Source: Strix aluco
Taxonomy: Eukaryota; Chordata; Aves; Strigiformes; Strigidae
Length of the DNA stretch: 64,000 nucleotides
Direction of reading: 5' to 3'
Assembly (NCBI RefSeq): GCF_031877795.1
Contig: NC_133935.1
Span: 81,559,748 to 81,623,747 of the forward strand
Shown here in pieces: positions 37,501 through 52,500 of this stretch (the first letter of the stretch is position 1; each line of letters opens with the position of its first letter). The notes under the pieces are model-generated. The model saw only the letters and a program-made list of their open reading frames with translations. It did not search any database and was not told where the DNA came from. The translations under genes were made by a program, and so were the position numbers.

Positions 37501-40500
37501 GCAGCAGAGATGTGTGCCCTGCATGCACGTTCCTCTGGATTCCTTGAGCTGCTCTGAATTAGCCCTTACAAAATCTTCAAACACGGCAGCTGAGTTTTGC
37601 TGGCCTTCTTCCAGGAAGGTCAGCCATCAAGTGGTGTCTAATAAACCGGCATTTAATATGTTTGATTATATAACCCGTTGCAATTATTTATTATTTTTTT
37701 ATTGAGCTTTCAAACCATACACATTGACTTCCACTTTCTCTTACCTCTGAAGCCTTGTTTCCTTACAAACCAGGCTAATGTTGTCAGCTCACATGTGCTT
37801 GGCTGGCTGGCTGTCGCTGCCATTCCTACAGTCCCGATAGCTTCGGAACTCGCCCACCAATTTCAGCCTACTCTGACACAAAGGTGGAAATCTGTGAGAT
37901 TCACAATTACCTTCAACAGGCAGCCTGATAGAGGAAAAAGCCCTATTTGTACAGCCAAGAAAGGAAAAGTTTCTGTAGGAGTTTCATCTGCTAAAAGACA
38001 ACACAACATAAAACTAGACAGTAAATCATAGAAAATCAAACCGTTGAAAAGGTCAACTACTCATTTATATTTCCCAAAACATGAGAAGCGTAAATGTTAA
38101 AGATAAATTAATTGCAACATATTGGTCCAAGAGATTATGGTTATTTGTTTATATAAGTCAAAGGAAGAGAACATCAAATACAGACAGTTGTCCAACCTTA
38201 ACTCTATTCAGTCATTCATACACTTTAAAACACACGTGAATTGCAAATGTGGTTACCATTTCTCTAATACTGGATAAAGATTGATATTTTAACATATGGG
38301 TATGGTTGCATATAATTTTACAATTCTTTGTAGCACTATAATAATATTTGACAAATTATTCAGGAAAAGTATAACTTGTTTGTAGGCAGTGTGCTATATT
38401 AAGTTTAATAAGCATTATAGTGAAAGGATGGTCAGGCATATAGGGACAAAGAATGGAATTAATGAGTTATCAATAATATTTTGTTAACTGGAGTTGTTTA
38501 CAGATCTGTTGCTTCAGACAGGTGCACACTTAGCATGTGGATGCTACTTCATCTGAGAACAGTTCTGGCTTATATTTGTGCATTTAATTTTTAACGTTTT
38601 TACAACTTTCAAAGCAGGAAGTTTTTATGCTACGTACACTTTCAGTAAGGAAAGAAACTGAAATTAATTCTGGGGAAATTAGTTTTTATGACTGTTTAAT
38701 ATGTAGTATTTATAAAAGGGCTTTGTCTTGGTTTTTTTGGTGTGGGGTTTTTTTTAATAAGATTACAATCAGGCCACGTGGGAAAAATAGGTTGTATATA
38801 ATGGGCCATCACAGAAACAACTATAATGGTAATTTTAAAAGATTGTCAATATGTTTTTGTTATTAATATCGTCTTTACATATAAGTTCCTAAATAAGGCT
38901 GTAATTTGCCATGCTTATCTGTTTTGAGTAGTATTTTGTAAGTATTTTAGTGTTTTGCAAGTAACTTCATTGGTTTCAGATAAAAGCAAAGGGATTACAT
39001 GGGGGACTTGGGAAATCCAAAACCTCTAGCCTGCCAATCGGAGGCATCGCCATCTCCTCAGGAGTGGTGAGGACCCATGGGATATGTACAGGGAGAGGCT
39101 GAAATATGCACCACTCCTCTCAGGCCTCAACATCTATCTCAGCAGGCTTTTCACAGATAGGTGATGTAGATTTCTAGGTAATAAACTGATCCTTTTTTTT
39201 TTTTTTTTGATGCTTGATTAGGGTGGCTCTTCTGTAGGACATAGTAGCTTGAGCTGTTTGGTTTTCTCTGTGCCCCATCTTCCTTTTTTTTTTTTAATTT
39301 TTAAATTACATGGTTATTATCTGTGAAAATCATCAGCAGTGGAATAGCTGATAACAAAATGCTATCATTGGGCTTCAGAGCTAATAGCCAAATGAGATAA
39401 CCAGGGAGCAAGAAGTTAAATCTGTACCTGTGCCTGCCTGCAGATCCAGACAGTGTAACATCAGCTACTCTCCCCTTATGTTGGGAAGGATGCTGCTGTC
39501 GCTGGCCAGCTACAAATTAAAAGCTGTAAAAAGTCGTAACTGGGAGAGGGGGGGATGAAACTTGCGCTGAAGACTAAGTCAAGCTTGTAGCCTGTGTGTT
39601 TTTAATGCCCTTCCTTACAAAACAGAAGACATATTTAAAAAACAGAACACCCCCAAAAAAAGCACTGACAACAAAAAACGCAAACAGAAAAATCTGTAAA
39701 AATAACAACAAAAAAAAACCCAACCTGACAAACAAGTTCACAGAGAGGGAATCTCCCTGTTTTAAGTAGGGAGCTACCTAAACGCAAAGTCATGTTTACG
39801 TAGGATGCAAGTTCAGGGTTTGTTGCAGCATAAATGTAAGGGTTTTCCTGTTTGGAGGTGAGTATACTGATGTCCCTGTATAGGCAGGCTTCTATATGAA
39901 AGAACAAGGGACTAGAATCAAGGGTGAATAAGCTCAATTAACATTAATATTTTATGTATTTCGGTAAGGGAAATTTAATCTTTCCAACAGTGTGTCACCT
40001 GACCAGCCACGTAGCACACAGTCACTACACCCGACAGGATGAGGTGGGTGGGAAGCTTTTTTGATACTCGGATATATTTTGCTATTGAATAGAAATCTGA
40101 ATCGCCAGTGTAAAACTCTGAGAGCTTGGTGTGCTGTTAAATGGTACGATGGTAAGGGACAGCTTCACGCTCCAGTGTAGGGGGAGTGTTTGGAGCTTGA
40201 GTATGGGCAGATACAGCTACACACAGGAGAAAAGCAGTCTTCAGTGTACGGGTCTGAGTATCTCAATAATGGGAGTCTGGTGGTGGTTTGCAGCCTCTTG
40301 AGGTTGGGAACTGCAAACAGTCAACCCCTGGTTGGGTTGGGGCCAAAAAGTGCCATTTTAAAGGAATTGGTGCTGCAATTTGTTAATTAAATCACACCCA
40401 CACACATAAATCCGCAGGCAAACCAGCAAAATAAATACAGTGCAGAACTTCTTGCAAAGGGTTTTTCTCACCACTTTAGCTGGAGTGGAAGTGGTGCTAG

Positions 40501-43500
40501 AATATCGCTGTATGGGGTTGACAAATATTTTTCTAAGTTTGGACTAGAAGCTTTCTTGCAAACCGCCCACTCTTCTTGCTGGATCAGGGTGGGCTGGAGC
40601 CAGCTGGCACCGGCCCAGGGAACTGGTGCACCAGGTCAAGCAGGAGATGCTCTGATTCAGCAGAGGCTGGAATGGATCGTACAGCTCATCTCCCCTTCTG
40701 CTGATTTGCCTCCTAGAGCAAAAACTCCCTCTTCGGGCACTGCGCATCCCTAGGTACGCTGGGCTTGCAGTGTGTCCTGGCCACGTTGAGCTTGGCCCGT
40801 ATTGGGGAGGGAGTTGCAGTTCTTTTAGCTGTCTGGTTTAGCCAGCTATTTAAGCATGCGCCTAAGTTTAGGCAAATGAATAGTGCTGTTGAGTTGATAA
40901 AGTTGTTCACATGCCTTGCATAAGCACACTTTCAAATACCTTGTTGAACTACAGATGATGCATGTCGCATCTCGGTTTTTGGAGGGTTGGTTTTTTTCCT
41001 TCTGAAGTTTCCTTTTCACTATCACTTTGCTAAAAATAGGTTATTTTGGGAAGCATGAATGTAATTGAATAGAGGATACCAAGTCTTGCTATATTAAGTA
41101 TGCTATAAAGGAAGGTTGATTCATCAATTTCTTGATCTTCGTTATTCCATTTGCTTAGGATGTTTGATTTTTCTATTACCAGTAAAATACAGAAGCTTCT
41201 TATTTCAGAATGGGCTATGAACACTTCCTTATTACTAGTGAAATGTAATGTATGCTTTAACAAGCAAAATAGCTGCTATCTGCCCAAAACACATATATTC
41301 ATTGTGCAATCAGCAGTTTCATATGTAAAATTAATACTTAAATGGTGCCAGGAGTATTAAAGTATGTAATTGTTATTATTTAAATGCCCTGAATTTATTT
41401 GGAACAGTCACATTTTTCTTGTGTATGTTTTCATTTCGTTTTCATAATCTATATTTTTAAGACATCCAGCAGTTAGGCTATGTACGGTTATACACGCATT
41501 AGCTGCTTTTTAATTTATTCCTGTATAATCCAGTATTATTAAATTCAGGAGCTGATCCTGTTCATTAAAATCAATAGATGCAGTGTTGCTCTGTGTGTGT
41601 GCGTGTGGTGTGGTGCTTTTTGTGGTTTATCTTTTCTTTGTAGGATCTATCCTTCAGCATATAGCAAACTGATACGTAAAGGGTCTGATCCTTTAGGCTT
41701 TACTTGGGGAGAATATCCACTCGTGTCAATGCCTGAATAGGATCAGTCTCTTAAAAAGATAGTTTATTTGAAACTGCTGTAGCTATTATTATTTCCTTCT
41801 GGAGAAAAATTATCTTACTCATCAAAGCTTTAGAAACAGCATCAAGAAAGCCAAGTTCAGCAGGTCTTTCAACTATGAGAGATGTCAACCATCACTGTGT
41901 TAAAGCGTAGCCTGGTACATACCAACGACCACTCAACCATCTCTTTTCCTTCCTGTCTTTATATATTTATTTTTGTACTCCAACTCTTATTGGCATCTAA
42001 AATCACTAATCTCTACCCATTACCGTTTTTGCTAATTTACAGTGATAACTGTGGCTCTGTTTTCATTAGGAGATGAAAGCCGGGAAATTAAAAAACAAAT
42101 TACAGGGATGAGAAGATTACTGAATGACAGCACTGGAAGAATCTATCAACGAGTTGGCAAAGAAGGAGAAAAACTGAAGGAGGAGCCCCAAGATTTAGAC
42201 TTAGCCTGGACCCAGCGCCTGAATCCCCCTGCAGAGTCCCAGGCGAGCCTTCATCCTTCACAGAGCGGTGCATGGAATGAATTATCACCCCAAGCTAGCC
42301 ATTTTTCAGGGCAATATGGAACTCGATCCAAAACATTCCAAAATCAAACGCGAACTGTGGCATCCAATGGTATGATCTGCATTAGATACTGAGAAAAGTA
42401 CTTTTTTTCCCTCTCCTTGTACTGTACTAAATTTCTGCCTTTGTTGTGATGATTTATTGTACCGCTGCACTGAAAGCAGTTATAGTTCAGAGTCTACAAA
42501 ATGAGCACATAGTTATCACTTTGAAAACGTGCGAAAGTGGGCACGGTGCATTCTGCTACCATCTGTCTTAGCTTTTAAAATGGATTCCTGGTGATAGGAC
42601 AGAATTACTCAATGCTGTTACAGGCTTAATTTCTATACAGTACTTATAAAAACAGCTTTTGCCATTGTTATTAAATTCATAACTAATTAAGTGTCAACCT
42701 CTACCACTCCTCTTCGCAATGAGTAATGTAGCACTGTTGTGACACCACTTGCGGAGCAGGATTCTACTGACTTTCATAAGGGGATGGCATCAGCCTTATA
42801 ACTGACCGCTGAACTTCGGGTACAAAATCCCATCACAGCCTTAGGCTTTCATTCTGATGGGACCATTGGAGAAAAGAGATGATGGAGTCTACCTATGAAC
42901 AGCATGTACTAAGCCATGGTCCGCACTGGCAGATAATTCTGCCCTAAAGTAGATGGCAGTGTGCCCTTAAAATGCTTTTCTCTTGTTTTAGGTCCCAGAG
43001 AATGGAGGTTTTACTGCCAGATTCCTGAAAGTCTTTTTTAAGGATCTAAATTCAGTTCAGAAAGTTTTTCTCCTGATATTCAACCCTAAATTTAGAGGGG
43101 AGGGTAAATTAAAGGGGTACCTCAGTTCTAAATTCTGGAAGATAGTAAATTGTGAGATTGCGTTTGAAAACGTCATCAATTTCTACTTGATTCTCAAGGT
43201 GTTCATACTTCCCAATAGGAGCATCTGCAATGTATTCTTCTCTAAAGGCATACAAGTTCTCATTGCTTGTAACAGTTAAAAAGAAAAATACTATTATTAT
43301 TCTTAGTACTGTCCTCTAGGAAGTACTGTCACTGCACTAAAAAAACATACAGCCCTAGGTTTCACCAGATTGACTGTTTCTCTGTAGAGACAGTGATTCA
43401 CACAGAGATACTGGTTGACCTGGAGAAAGATGTTGCAGTAAGTCATGCTAGTTTTATTTATTTTATAATAGGAAAAAATGGTGGTTTGTTTTTTTTAAAG

Positions 43501-46500
43501 GTGCGGATCCAAGGGAGCAGGGGAAAACACTTGATGGGATTTAGCATCCAGGTCTAAAACTGTGCTCTCAAAATCCCGCCACAACAATCTTCTAAATATG
43601 GAAGGACCAGAAATTCATCACACATCTTCCTCTTTGCCCTGAGAGTCCCTGGGCACTGGCAGGGACAGTTCTCTGCATGCACAGAAGTGCCCAAGCCTGC
43701 ACAGATTAGGTGCCTAGTTCCCGGATCCAGAAAGTAGGTGGAGCAGCACCTCTGTCCCCTCAGGGGCCTGATTCAGCATGTGAGCTAAAACATGTTGACA
43801 GGATTTGGCCCCATACACAAGAAAATGTCAGTACTTTAATTTTTTGTATGGGGAGGAAAGGTTCAGCTGATTTATGATCTTTTACAGGTTAGAACGGTCT
43901 GTGAGACAGTAGAAGGGTTGGGTTGAGTGAGCGCCTGGGCTGGACAGGAGGAATGCCCAGTCTCCCAGCTCTTGGTGAAGTGCACCAGGAGGCACCTTCC
44001 ACCCCTCCCTCTGCAGCTGTCCTGCTGCACAAAGGAATGCAATCTTTTAGGTTATTACATAAAGATGGGCGTGGGCTCTCTCCTCTGGCCACCTTTGGAA
44101 AGATGATCTGTGTAGCTCTTTGGTTAGAAGTGTCTACCTCCAGTGGGGTGCTGCAATCCTGACAGACAGTTTTGCTGCTTTGGCTCTGAAGGGAAACTTC
44201 TGATGCATTTCTGGGCTGTGAGCAAGCTCTGAAACTGCTCCTCAGCCAGCACACAGCACTGCTGGATGGCCAGCATAACGTGCCTGATTCCCCCCATCGC
44301 TTGCGCTGGGAGCCTGAGCATCTAACACAGTATTTTAGATGTTATTTGAGGGATGGGCAAAGTCCTTAAAAGCTGGGTGTAGAAATGCTGAACAATACCT
44401 CAAGGGAGATGTTACTCCTTGGTACTTACCATGGTGTTTAAACTCAGCAGAGCAAAACTGTGTAGGTAGGAGGTAAGCTTATTACGTGGGGCTGTCAGGC
44501 CTAAGTCATCACTGGGGAGGTGTCCAGCCGTCTGTAGCGGGCGTCTGAGTCCAGAAACTCTTTCTGTCCATTGTGGATAGATAATGTAAAGGAAGCCAAG
44601 ATGTATGTTGTAGGCCGCCTGAATTACTCAAATTTGAATGTAACAGGCATGCTAAATCCATCTAACTAATATATTTATCTACTTGCATGGTAAAGGTGGT
44701 TCAAGGAGAGGCTGGAATGGATGTTTAACAAGTGCTGGTATAGAAAGTGGTCCTGAAAAAGGTATTGGCAAAAAGAGAGAAAAGGAGGAATGTGGGGAGC
44801 CTAGGCATTGCAGCAACAGCGGGAAGAGTAGGAATATACTTGAAAAACAAAGTGATTTATTTCAAACTAGATTTAAAGTTCCACAAGTCAGGATGTTAGG
44901 TAGACATCTGTGACCCACTGCATTTAGTGGAAACCTCTTGGGGCTACAAATGACGAGTAACATGTCTGCCCTGTTAGAGGCAACAAAGTCATATAGTCTG
45001 TCTAAAACATTTCAGTTTCGTTTCTTTTGTTCTGTAGCAAATCCAGCAGTGATGCAGCAGCTGAATTGCTTTTTGGTTGTGTCAGGATCATTTTCAATGG
45101 ATTGCACTTGCATGCTTTTCAAATATAAACTTGTGGTAGCAATGTTACACCAGGTGAATTCACTCTCAGCAGACCCAGCTGTGAGAACCACTGTCCTGGG
45201 CTACTTGCTGCTCACACAGGGAAGCAACTAATGTATTTGTGTCGTATCCTTCTCTCAATCATGCAAGCTGGTATCAAATTTGCCTGCTGGCTAACTTCCA
45301 GAAGAGAGGGAGATGGCTCTTTAAAGACTCCTTCATAAAAATAAAAAGTCTGTTCTCCTTTTAAAATTAAAAATTGATTTATAACAAGTTGAAAAGGGTT
45401 GCTTTTGTCCTCTAAAAATGATAAAGATAGTGCTTGGAACAATGACTGAGAACACTCTACAAGATGTTTCTTACAATACAGTAACTGATCAGAGGAGGGA
45501 GGATAGAAAGAAAATAAAAAACCCTCATGAATATGTATGAAGTCAGTAGAACCCTGCTTTGATTTAAAATATTGGTGGTCTCTTTTCCCATTTCCAGTAC
45601 CTATGGTAGATTTACATGGGTAATTTCTATCAATGCTAATGGAGATTATAATGTAAATCCCCTGTGCCTCAATGGGAAAATAGACCCTTTGGTTTTCCAT
45701 CAGGAGCCTGTGTGTCTGCATGCTTTCATTAGGAACATGTTACATTGCAACAGGAAAGATGTACAGGTATTTACTGATACAATTTGTCCAAGTTTTCACA
45801 TGCAATTCACCACAATGTAGAGTGTTTGTTAAGAAGGAAACAAAAGCCGCCAGCCCTGTCTCCCACTGTAGTCTTTCAGATATTATTTCCAGAAGCCCAC
45901 TAGAATGTTGGATTCTGATCAAGAGAGGGGACAGGCTTTATCCCGAGGAGCTTATTAGTCTATAACACAACTGAGAAAGCACTGGAGGAAGGATGTTCTT
46001 ACTATGTATTTGTCTTCCTTTAATAAAATTCTCCGAATTTCCTGGGACTTTGTTTCTGGAGTACCTGCTTTTCTCACTGAAAAGTACAGAGTTATGCCGA
46101 TGCTGTTAAATTATAAGCAGTCTTGAACCTCATATACTTAAAACTTTTACCTTTAACAGATAGGTAAAGGGTATCTGTAGAGCCAGGTTGAGGGATTCTG
46201 AGTAATCTGCAGCAAAGCTAAAGATAACATTATTTTTTTTCCCTCTGTCCCTGTAACAATGGGGTAAACGCTTTATGGACCATTAAAAAGATAAAATCCC
46301 ATCCATGCCCCAAGGAACTTTCAGTGAATAGACTGTGTACAAAGGAAGGGTGAGATCAAACTAGGCAGAGTCCTGCTGAGTCAGTAACCTCTTTTTGTTT
46401 TAATTTGAGACTCTCAGCCTGTTTTCCAGATCACTTCTTACTTTTAAAAACTTCGTTTATTTACAGCTGAAACCTTGGAAAGAAGCAGCTGGTGGAACTG

Positions 46501-49500
46501 TTGCATTCCTGTTTGCTAGATTTGTAAAGATTCTTAGCTGCTCCATTTATCTTAATGCAGTATTAACAGTTTTTGACCATGGATGATATTTTAAAATACC
46601 AAAATTTGTAATTGCAGTAGTGTGGACAATCTAAATATCTGAGGAAAGGAGGAGAGCAACACCCAGAAGATGTCAACAACCTTTCAGTGACGCATCAGTT
46701 TAGCTTCACAAGTAGCTCACTTTTGGGAGAAAGACCACCAGTTTGCTCAAGTCTCATAGATGTTGCTTCAGAACTGAAGGACTGAATGGAAGGAGGTAGA
46801 GAACAAGTGCCTGGGAAGGGAGATTTGAGGATGGAGGGACACGCTGGAAGAACTAGGAAAGGGTGGGAGAGATTTAGCAGTGACAGGATTTTTAGCCATT
46901 TCAAATGAGGATTTGAAGTCGGGATCTGCGTGGGTCTGACATCAGGGAGCTCTGATGAAAGAACACAAACCAAACCTGAAAAGGTATTAATAAACTGGTT
47001 TGACTTCAGAGGAAAGCAAAAGTAATAATGAAAAATGGGAGGATTTATGAGCGAAATTAAATGAGTTGCTTATGTTCACTTTAGCTAGGTAATGATTAAA
47101 GGGCACCTGATAACTGTCAAGCTATGGAGGAAAAAGGGAAATACATTCTCTGAAGTCCACCACATGGGACACCAAGCAACGTGATTTTTGTTAGAACCAT
47201 TTGTACCTATCTTCATAAAATGATCTTGCATGTTTTGATGAGCAGTAAAATAGCCATCAATTTCAGTGACTGTAAGCACATTTTGAAACGAAGGGGGGTG
47301 CATCCCATCTGGCCTCAGTTTCAAGCAGGTACTGCTAGGTGTCTTGCTGAATTTTGAAATTTTTATTTGCACTGTTAAAGCTAGGGATACAGCTATTTTG
47401 AAATAAGTGCAGGATACAACTATTCAGGTAAAGCTTGAAATATCTCAGCTGTAGCCTGTCCCAGTTCAGGACCTACGATGCCAAACTTGTGGAAAGCAAG
47501 GCAGTAATAAAAGCACTGCTAAGGGCTAGAACTAAAAGTATGTAAATTCAGATAAACACTAGTAAGAATTACTAGAAAAGAAGAATCTGTTGAACTACTG
47601 TATTAATTTTCAAAGGGCAACTATGGAAAGCCCGTCTTATAGGTCACAGTGCTGGAAAACATGCCATAGAAAACAATCCCACCCTAGCAAACAGAAGAAC
47701 AGATTTGAAAGGTTTCCTTGCTGGTGGTTCTTTTCCATCCTGGTTGGATTTTTTCTTTCCAAATAGGGTATTTATTTTAATTCTCAATTTTTCACGTAGT
47801 AAAGAATCACATGTAACATTCAAGCAGTTTAAAAATTCTTAGGCCCTCATTTAATGTACAGTATAAACCTTTATTACACAGACTGTCTTCATTCTTTGTA
47901 AGACTGTTCTGGGAGATGGGGTTTTTTTTGTGTGTGTGATAAAGTGGGTATGTTTATAATGAGGTTTGGTGCTATTGTTATTCAAGATGAACTAGCCTGA
48001 CAATAGAGAGCCCTGCTGTGAAGAGTGCATTGTATTCACGCTCTGAGCAGTCTTCTCCAGCCTGTGTAACATTGCATCCCCTACTGTATATAATTGCACG
48101 TACTAGTAATTGGATTAAAAACTAGTGTCCCCTTCTCTTAAAAGTGATCATGTTGAAAATTATTTCCTTTTTTGCTGTGGATCTGATTTCATGATAGGGT
48201 ATATTTATAATAGTTTCAAATGCCTGCTGGTAATTGTTGTTTGGGTGTTTTTGTGTGGGGTACAGCATCTCTCTCCCATTTTGTTTCTCTCTCTCTCAGG
48301 AGAAATACCAATGGTGAATTCATCAATTGGACCAAACTGCTGTACGTGTAATTGCCAGTCAACCCTACAGGCTATTCTTCAAGAGCTCAAGACCATGCGA
48401 AAATTGATGCAGATTCAAGCAGGTACAATGATTGGTCCCATACATGCATATCCATGACAAACATCTAGTTGAAGATGACCCTGCTCATTGCAGGGGGGTT
48501 GGACTGAATGATCTTTGGAGGTCCCTTCCAACCCAAACTATTCTATGATTCTATGTTCTTGTTAGGAGGAATGGTCTAGTAAGACAGAAATCTATGTGGA
48601 GACTTAGGAAAACCTGGTCTGTTTCCTGCTCTCTTGACACATCGTTCAAAGTCAGATTTTCACAGGCTTCTTGGAAATACATTTACTTCTTGGATCCTTA
48701 CCTGTAACATGGGATATTATCTTGTAGGAATCTTTTAAGGCTAAATTAAAAAAAAGACCTAACGTGATTAGATACTCTATTAGTGGGAGTGGGTAGGTGA
48801 ATATGCCATAACCACCCCCAGTTTGTGTTCACAGTGTATTCATTCAGAGGTGCAAAATGCTACTTTACCTGTTGTCTGCTTACCAGTTCGCTGATCTTAG
48901 GGGCAGGAAAAAAAAAATTAGAAGGCCGCTTAAGAGTTATTGTATAACACTTCTTTCAAGTTACAGCTCTGTGGTAGCCTCAACTGAGCTAGCTGCTGCA
49001 TGTTGTGGCCTCCACCCTTCTTCAGGCTGGTTTACCAGTTCTTTCTACTGGCTGAACCAGCAATAATCTGTTCATTGGGGAAAACCATTGAGTCTAGTTT
49101 TCTGCTGGGTTAGGAGTTGAAACAGAACAGTGCAGAGCCAGAAGAGCACTAGAGCCAGCAACATAACGAGACCATGACAGCTAGGAGTTAGGTAGGTCAT
49201 CATAGGCTGCTCTGAAACTGCAGCCTCTGTGCTTCCTAAAAATTAGTGTTAATACTAATGAGGAATTGGAGATTTTGTCAGTTGAGTTGCCCATCCAGTG
49301 TGAGTGATGGGGAGTGGAGCCATGGAGGTTTTTCTCTTAAACTGACTGGATAAGACCTCTGTTAGGAGAGGGAGTGTTGAGTAATTAACTGATATATGGG
49401 TGGAGTGAAGGACTGACTAAACTCCTTGTCTCCACGGCGTATAGCGCTTGAGTGAGTGACGGGAAGGATCAGACAGGTTTTGTAATATTAGTTGATACAC

Positions 49501-52500
49501 ATAAAAATGCTTTTCTAAAAGTCATCGATTTACAAAGAAGCACACAGATGACCAGTTTTACAGTCTGTTGGGACAGGGAATTCTTTATGGAGTTGCACTG
49601 ATTTCATTGAAATTACGTGCATGATTAAAAATGACTTGTGGGTGAGAGGTACAGAACTGGGGTTTATGCCAGAAGAGCTGGCTCCTCAATAGCAGGAACA
49701 TTTCTTATTTATTATGTGTCTACAGTATAAGTACCTTGTTAATTAGTGAATGTCTTGATTCACTGGGAATAATAGTTCATATTTTCTAGTAGGCATGAGA
49801 TGATGGTTTTGCAGAGAAAAAAAATCATTTGGCATTTTTGTTGCTAAAAGAAAAAACTAAAATGCACACATATAAGCGAAAGTGTAATAACTTATTTTAG
49901 TATTGAAACACCCTTCTGTCTAAATGATAAACTACAAATTACAATCTTGTAAATCCTTACCAGAAAAGAAGTATCCCAGAAATCTTTTAATAAACAGTAC
50001 TCTGAGGTTTATTTTTTTCCTCAAGCTTTGTAGATGAGGACTATTTGTCGTTCACTCGTAGCTCAAATGAGTTTGATTTGCATTTGTAGCACTTCTGGCT
50101 TTTTTTGGTTTGACCTTAATCTTACTTGATTCATCCAGACATATAACTGTATCTGAGTAGCATTCTGCTGGAGAACTCTCTCACATTGATACAGGTTCAG
50201 AATTGGTGCCTTAATTTATACAAATGTTTGTGGATACTGGAAAATGCAAAATATTGATAAATACAAAATATGGTCTCTTAGATTTCAGAGGTAACACATG
50301 AACTGTCAGTTTCTGTGTATGAACAGAACTGACTGATACAACTTTGGGTTATTTTTTCCCAGAAATTAAACCATTGAATAGTATTTTCACTCATTCTTGA
50401 CATAATGGTACTTGAAATGTTCTTGCTGAGCTAATTAACTTGGTGACTACGTTCATAAAAATAACTGTAATTGCATTAGCACTTGTATTATCTTTATCAG
50501 GAAAAGATGCTCAAAAACAATGAGATTCTCAGTCATTCAGGAGGGTATACAAATTAATCATCACTTAAGTCCTTCATTTCACCAACCATCCAGTGGTCAC
50601 TAGGAAAAAGAACCATGTATTCCTCATTTTCCTAAAATGCTGTTCATCAGTATGTCTTGAAAAACCTCATAGTGGAGCTCAGTGTCATTATCCGCATTGT
50701 ACAGATTGGAAAATTATGCAAAGGTGATAAAATGTAACTGTTTCACATGCACAAACAGCCCTGAAACCATACCACTTATCTAGAAGATAAGTTCAGTATG
50801 TGGGTAGTTTAATAGTGCATCTGTGTGGTTATACATGTGCTTTTGTCTATAAATTTAATTCATTGCTTTCTTTCATTCAGTTGGGACTCAAAACAGACAG
50901 CAGCCTCCTGTTCCTCTGATTTGTGCACAAAAGTCAACAATATCAAGAAAGAGAAATAAAAAGAAAAAACTGCCTCTCAAAACTTTTGAACCAGTTACCA
51001 TGAATAAGAAACCCAACCCTGCAGAGCATGAAAAGAAGCTATCAGCAAACTCGGAACGATCGAGTCTGCAAGCAGTTGACCCCCCGCTAAAACCAGAAAC
51101 CCCTGTTTCAGGATTTGGAATTATCCTTGAATCAGCTTCATCAGATGTAAGTTAATATTTTAATATGTGGGATCATGGGATTTTAAAGGACTAACTCATT
51201 CAGGAGAATCAGTACTCAAGTCAGGTTGATGTGCGTTCCCACTTTTTTTTTAGAATAAACAAGCAAATCTTGGGTAGGATTGAATGGAGACAGTAGGGTT
51301 AGAAGGGGGGAGTGCTGATTACAAAGTTTTTGGGATTTTTCTTCAACTTTCGTGAGTGTGTAGTTCTCCCTTGTGTTTGAGGCTGTCTGTTGTTTGAGCT
51401 TGCAGTGGAAACTCGTTCTTCACCTCTCCTGTTGCCAAAAGCCACCGTGAGATCAGCAGCCGTGAAAAGTGCTGCATGTATAAGCTGTTCACAACCCTGT
51501 CATTTGCTGATGAGCACACATAGTCCAAACGTATGCCTTTATCCTGCCGAGGTGTATTTATGTGCTGTTTCATGCCTGGCTGGTCCCACTGGCTTCAGGG
51601 GACTCCTCACCTCTATAAAGTTCGTACCTCCAGTCTTTGCTGAATTGGGTCATTTGGTCTTCATTGCTGTGGTTGCTGGGTGAGAGCCTTGACACTGTTG
51701 ATGATGTCAGTGTGACTAACGGGGCCAAAATTTGCCACTCTATAAAAATATGTACTTTTCGTGTGTAAAATTGCAATGTGTGTTTTCTTGATTCATGTAA
51801 CGTGTACACATTGATAGAAGTTTCATGTATCTGGTGGGTGATTGGCTTTGTTTAATGACCAAATAGATGTCATCTGAACTAGTTCACTGATAAGTAAACT
51901 GATCATTAATTTCTCTAATATATTTTTAATTTTGAGCAGGCAGTTTCCAATTTCCTAAGTACTATGAGCTAGAAAAACATAATTAAATTCAGTATCAATA
52001 AGCGTAAATGAAAACAATGCAGCAGATAATATTCTACCTTTCTGGAAGTGGGAACTAATAATAAAAAAGAGCAGTCATGATAATTCAGTTATATAGATGC
52101 AAGCCACACCACTAATTAGATTGCAGTCTCATACCACAGAGTCGGTGTAGTGACACAGAGTAACTAGTTTGATGCTTTTTCAGAGGTTTTCCTTTTGTAC
52201 TATTATGCTTAGTAATGTTTGAGGGAATGGTTTGGGGAGGGACTGGTAATTTATCTCCAGTACACAGTTTGTGCTTATAATTTTTCTTTGCTTGTGGCGC
52301 TCTTTTCAGCTTGAAACACGGTTTTGAAAACAGATTTGTACTTGCAATGGAATTTAATTTGGCTTTATGAATGTGTTCCATCACTGGACACAATTCTTTA
52401 TAGGTGCCAATTTGACCTAAGTAAAAAAAGAAGAGAAAACGTGTGGCTCATAAATCAGGTCCTCATCTGCCCTCCCATGCTTTGGCCCCTGCTTGCCACA

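Noticed and set aside
45212..45721. 169-codon minus-strand open frame in BEND7 intron 3
   Set aside because: No recognisable domain and no codon or splice context. It overlaps what may be an old repeat near 45,600-45,680. Chance is the simpler explanation.
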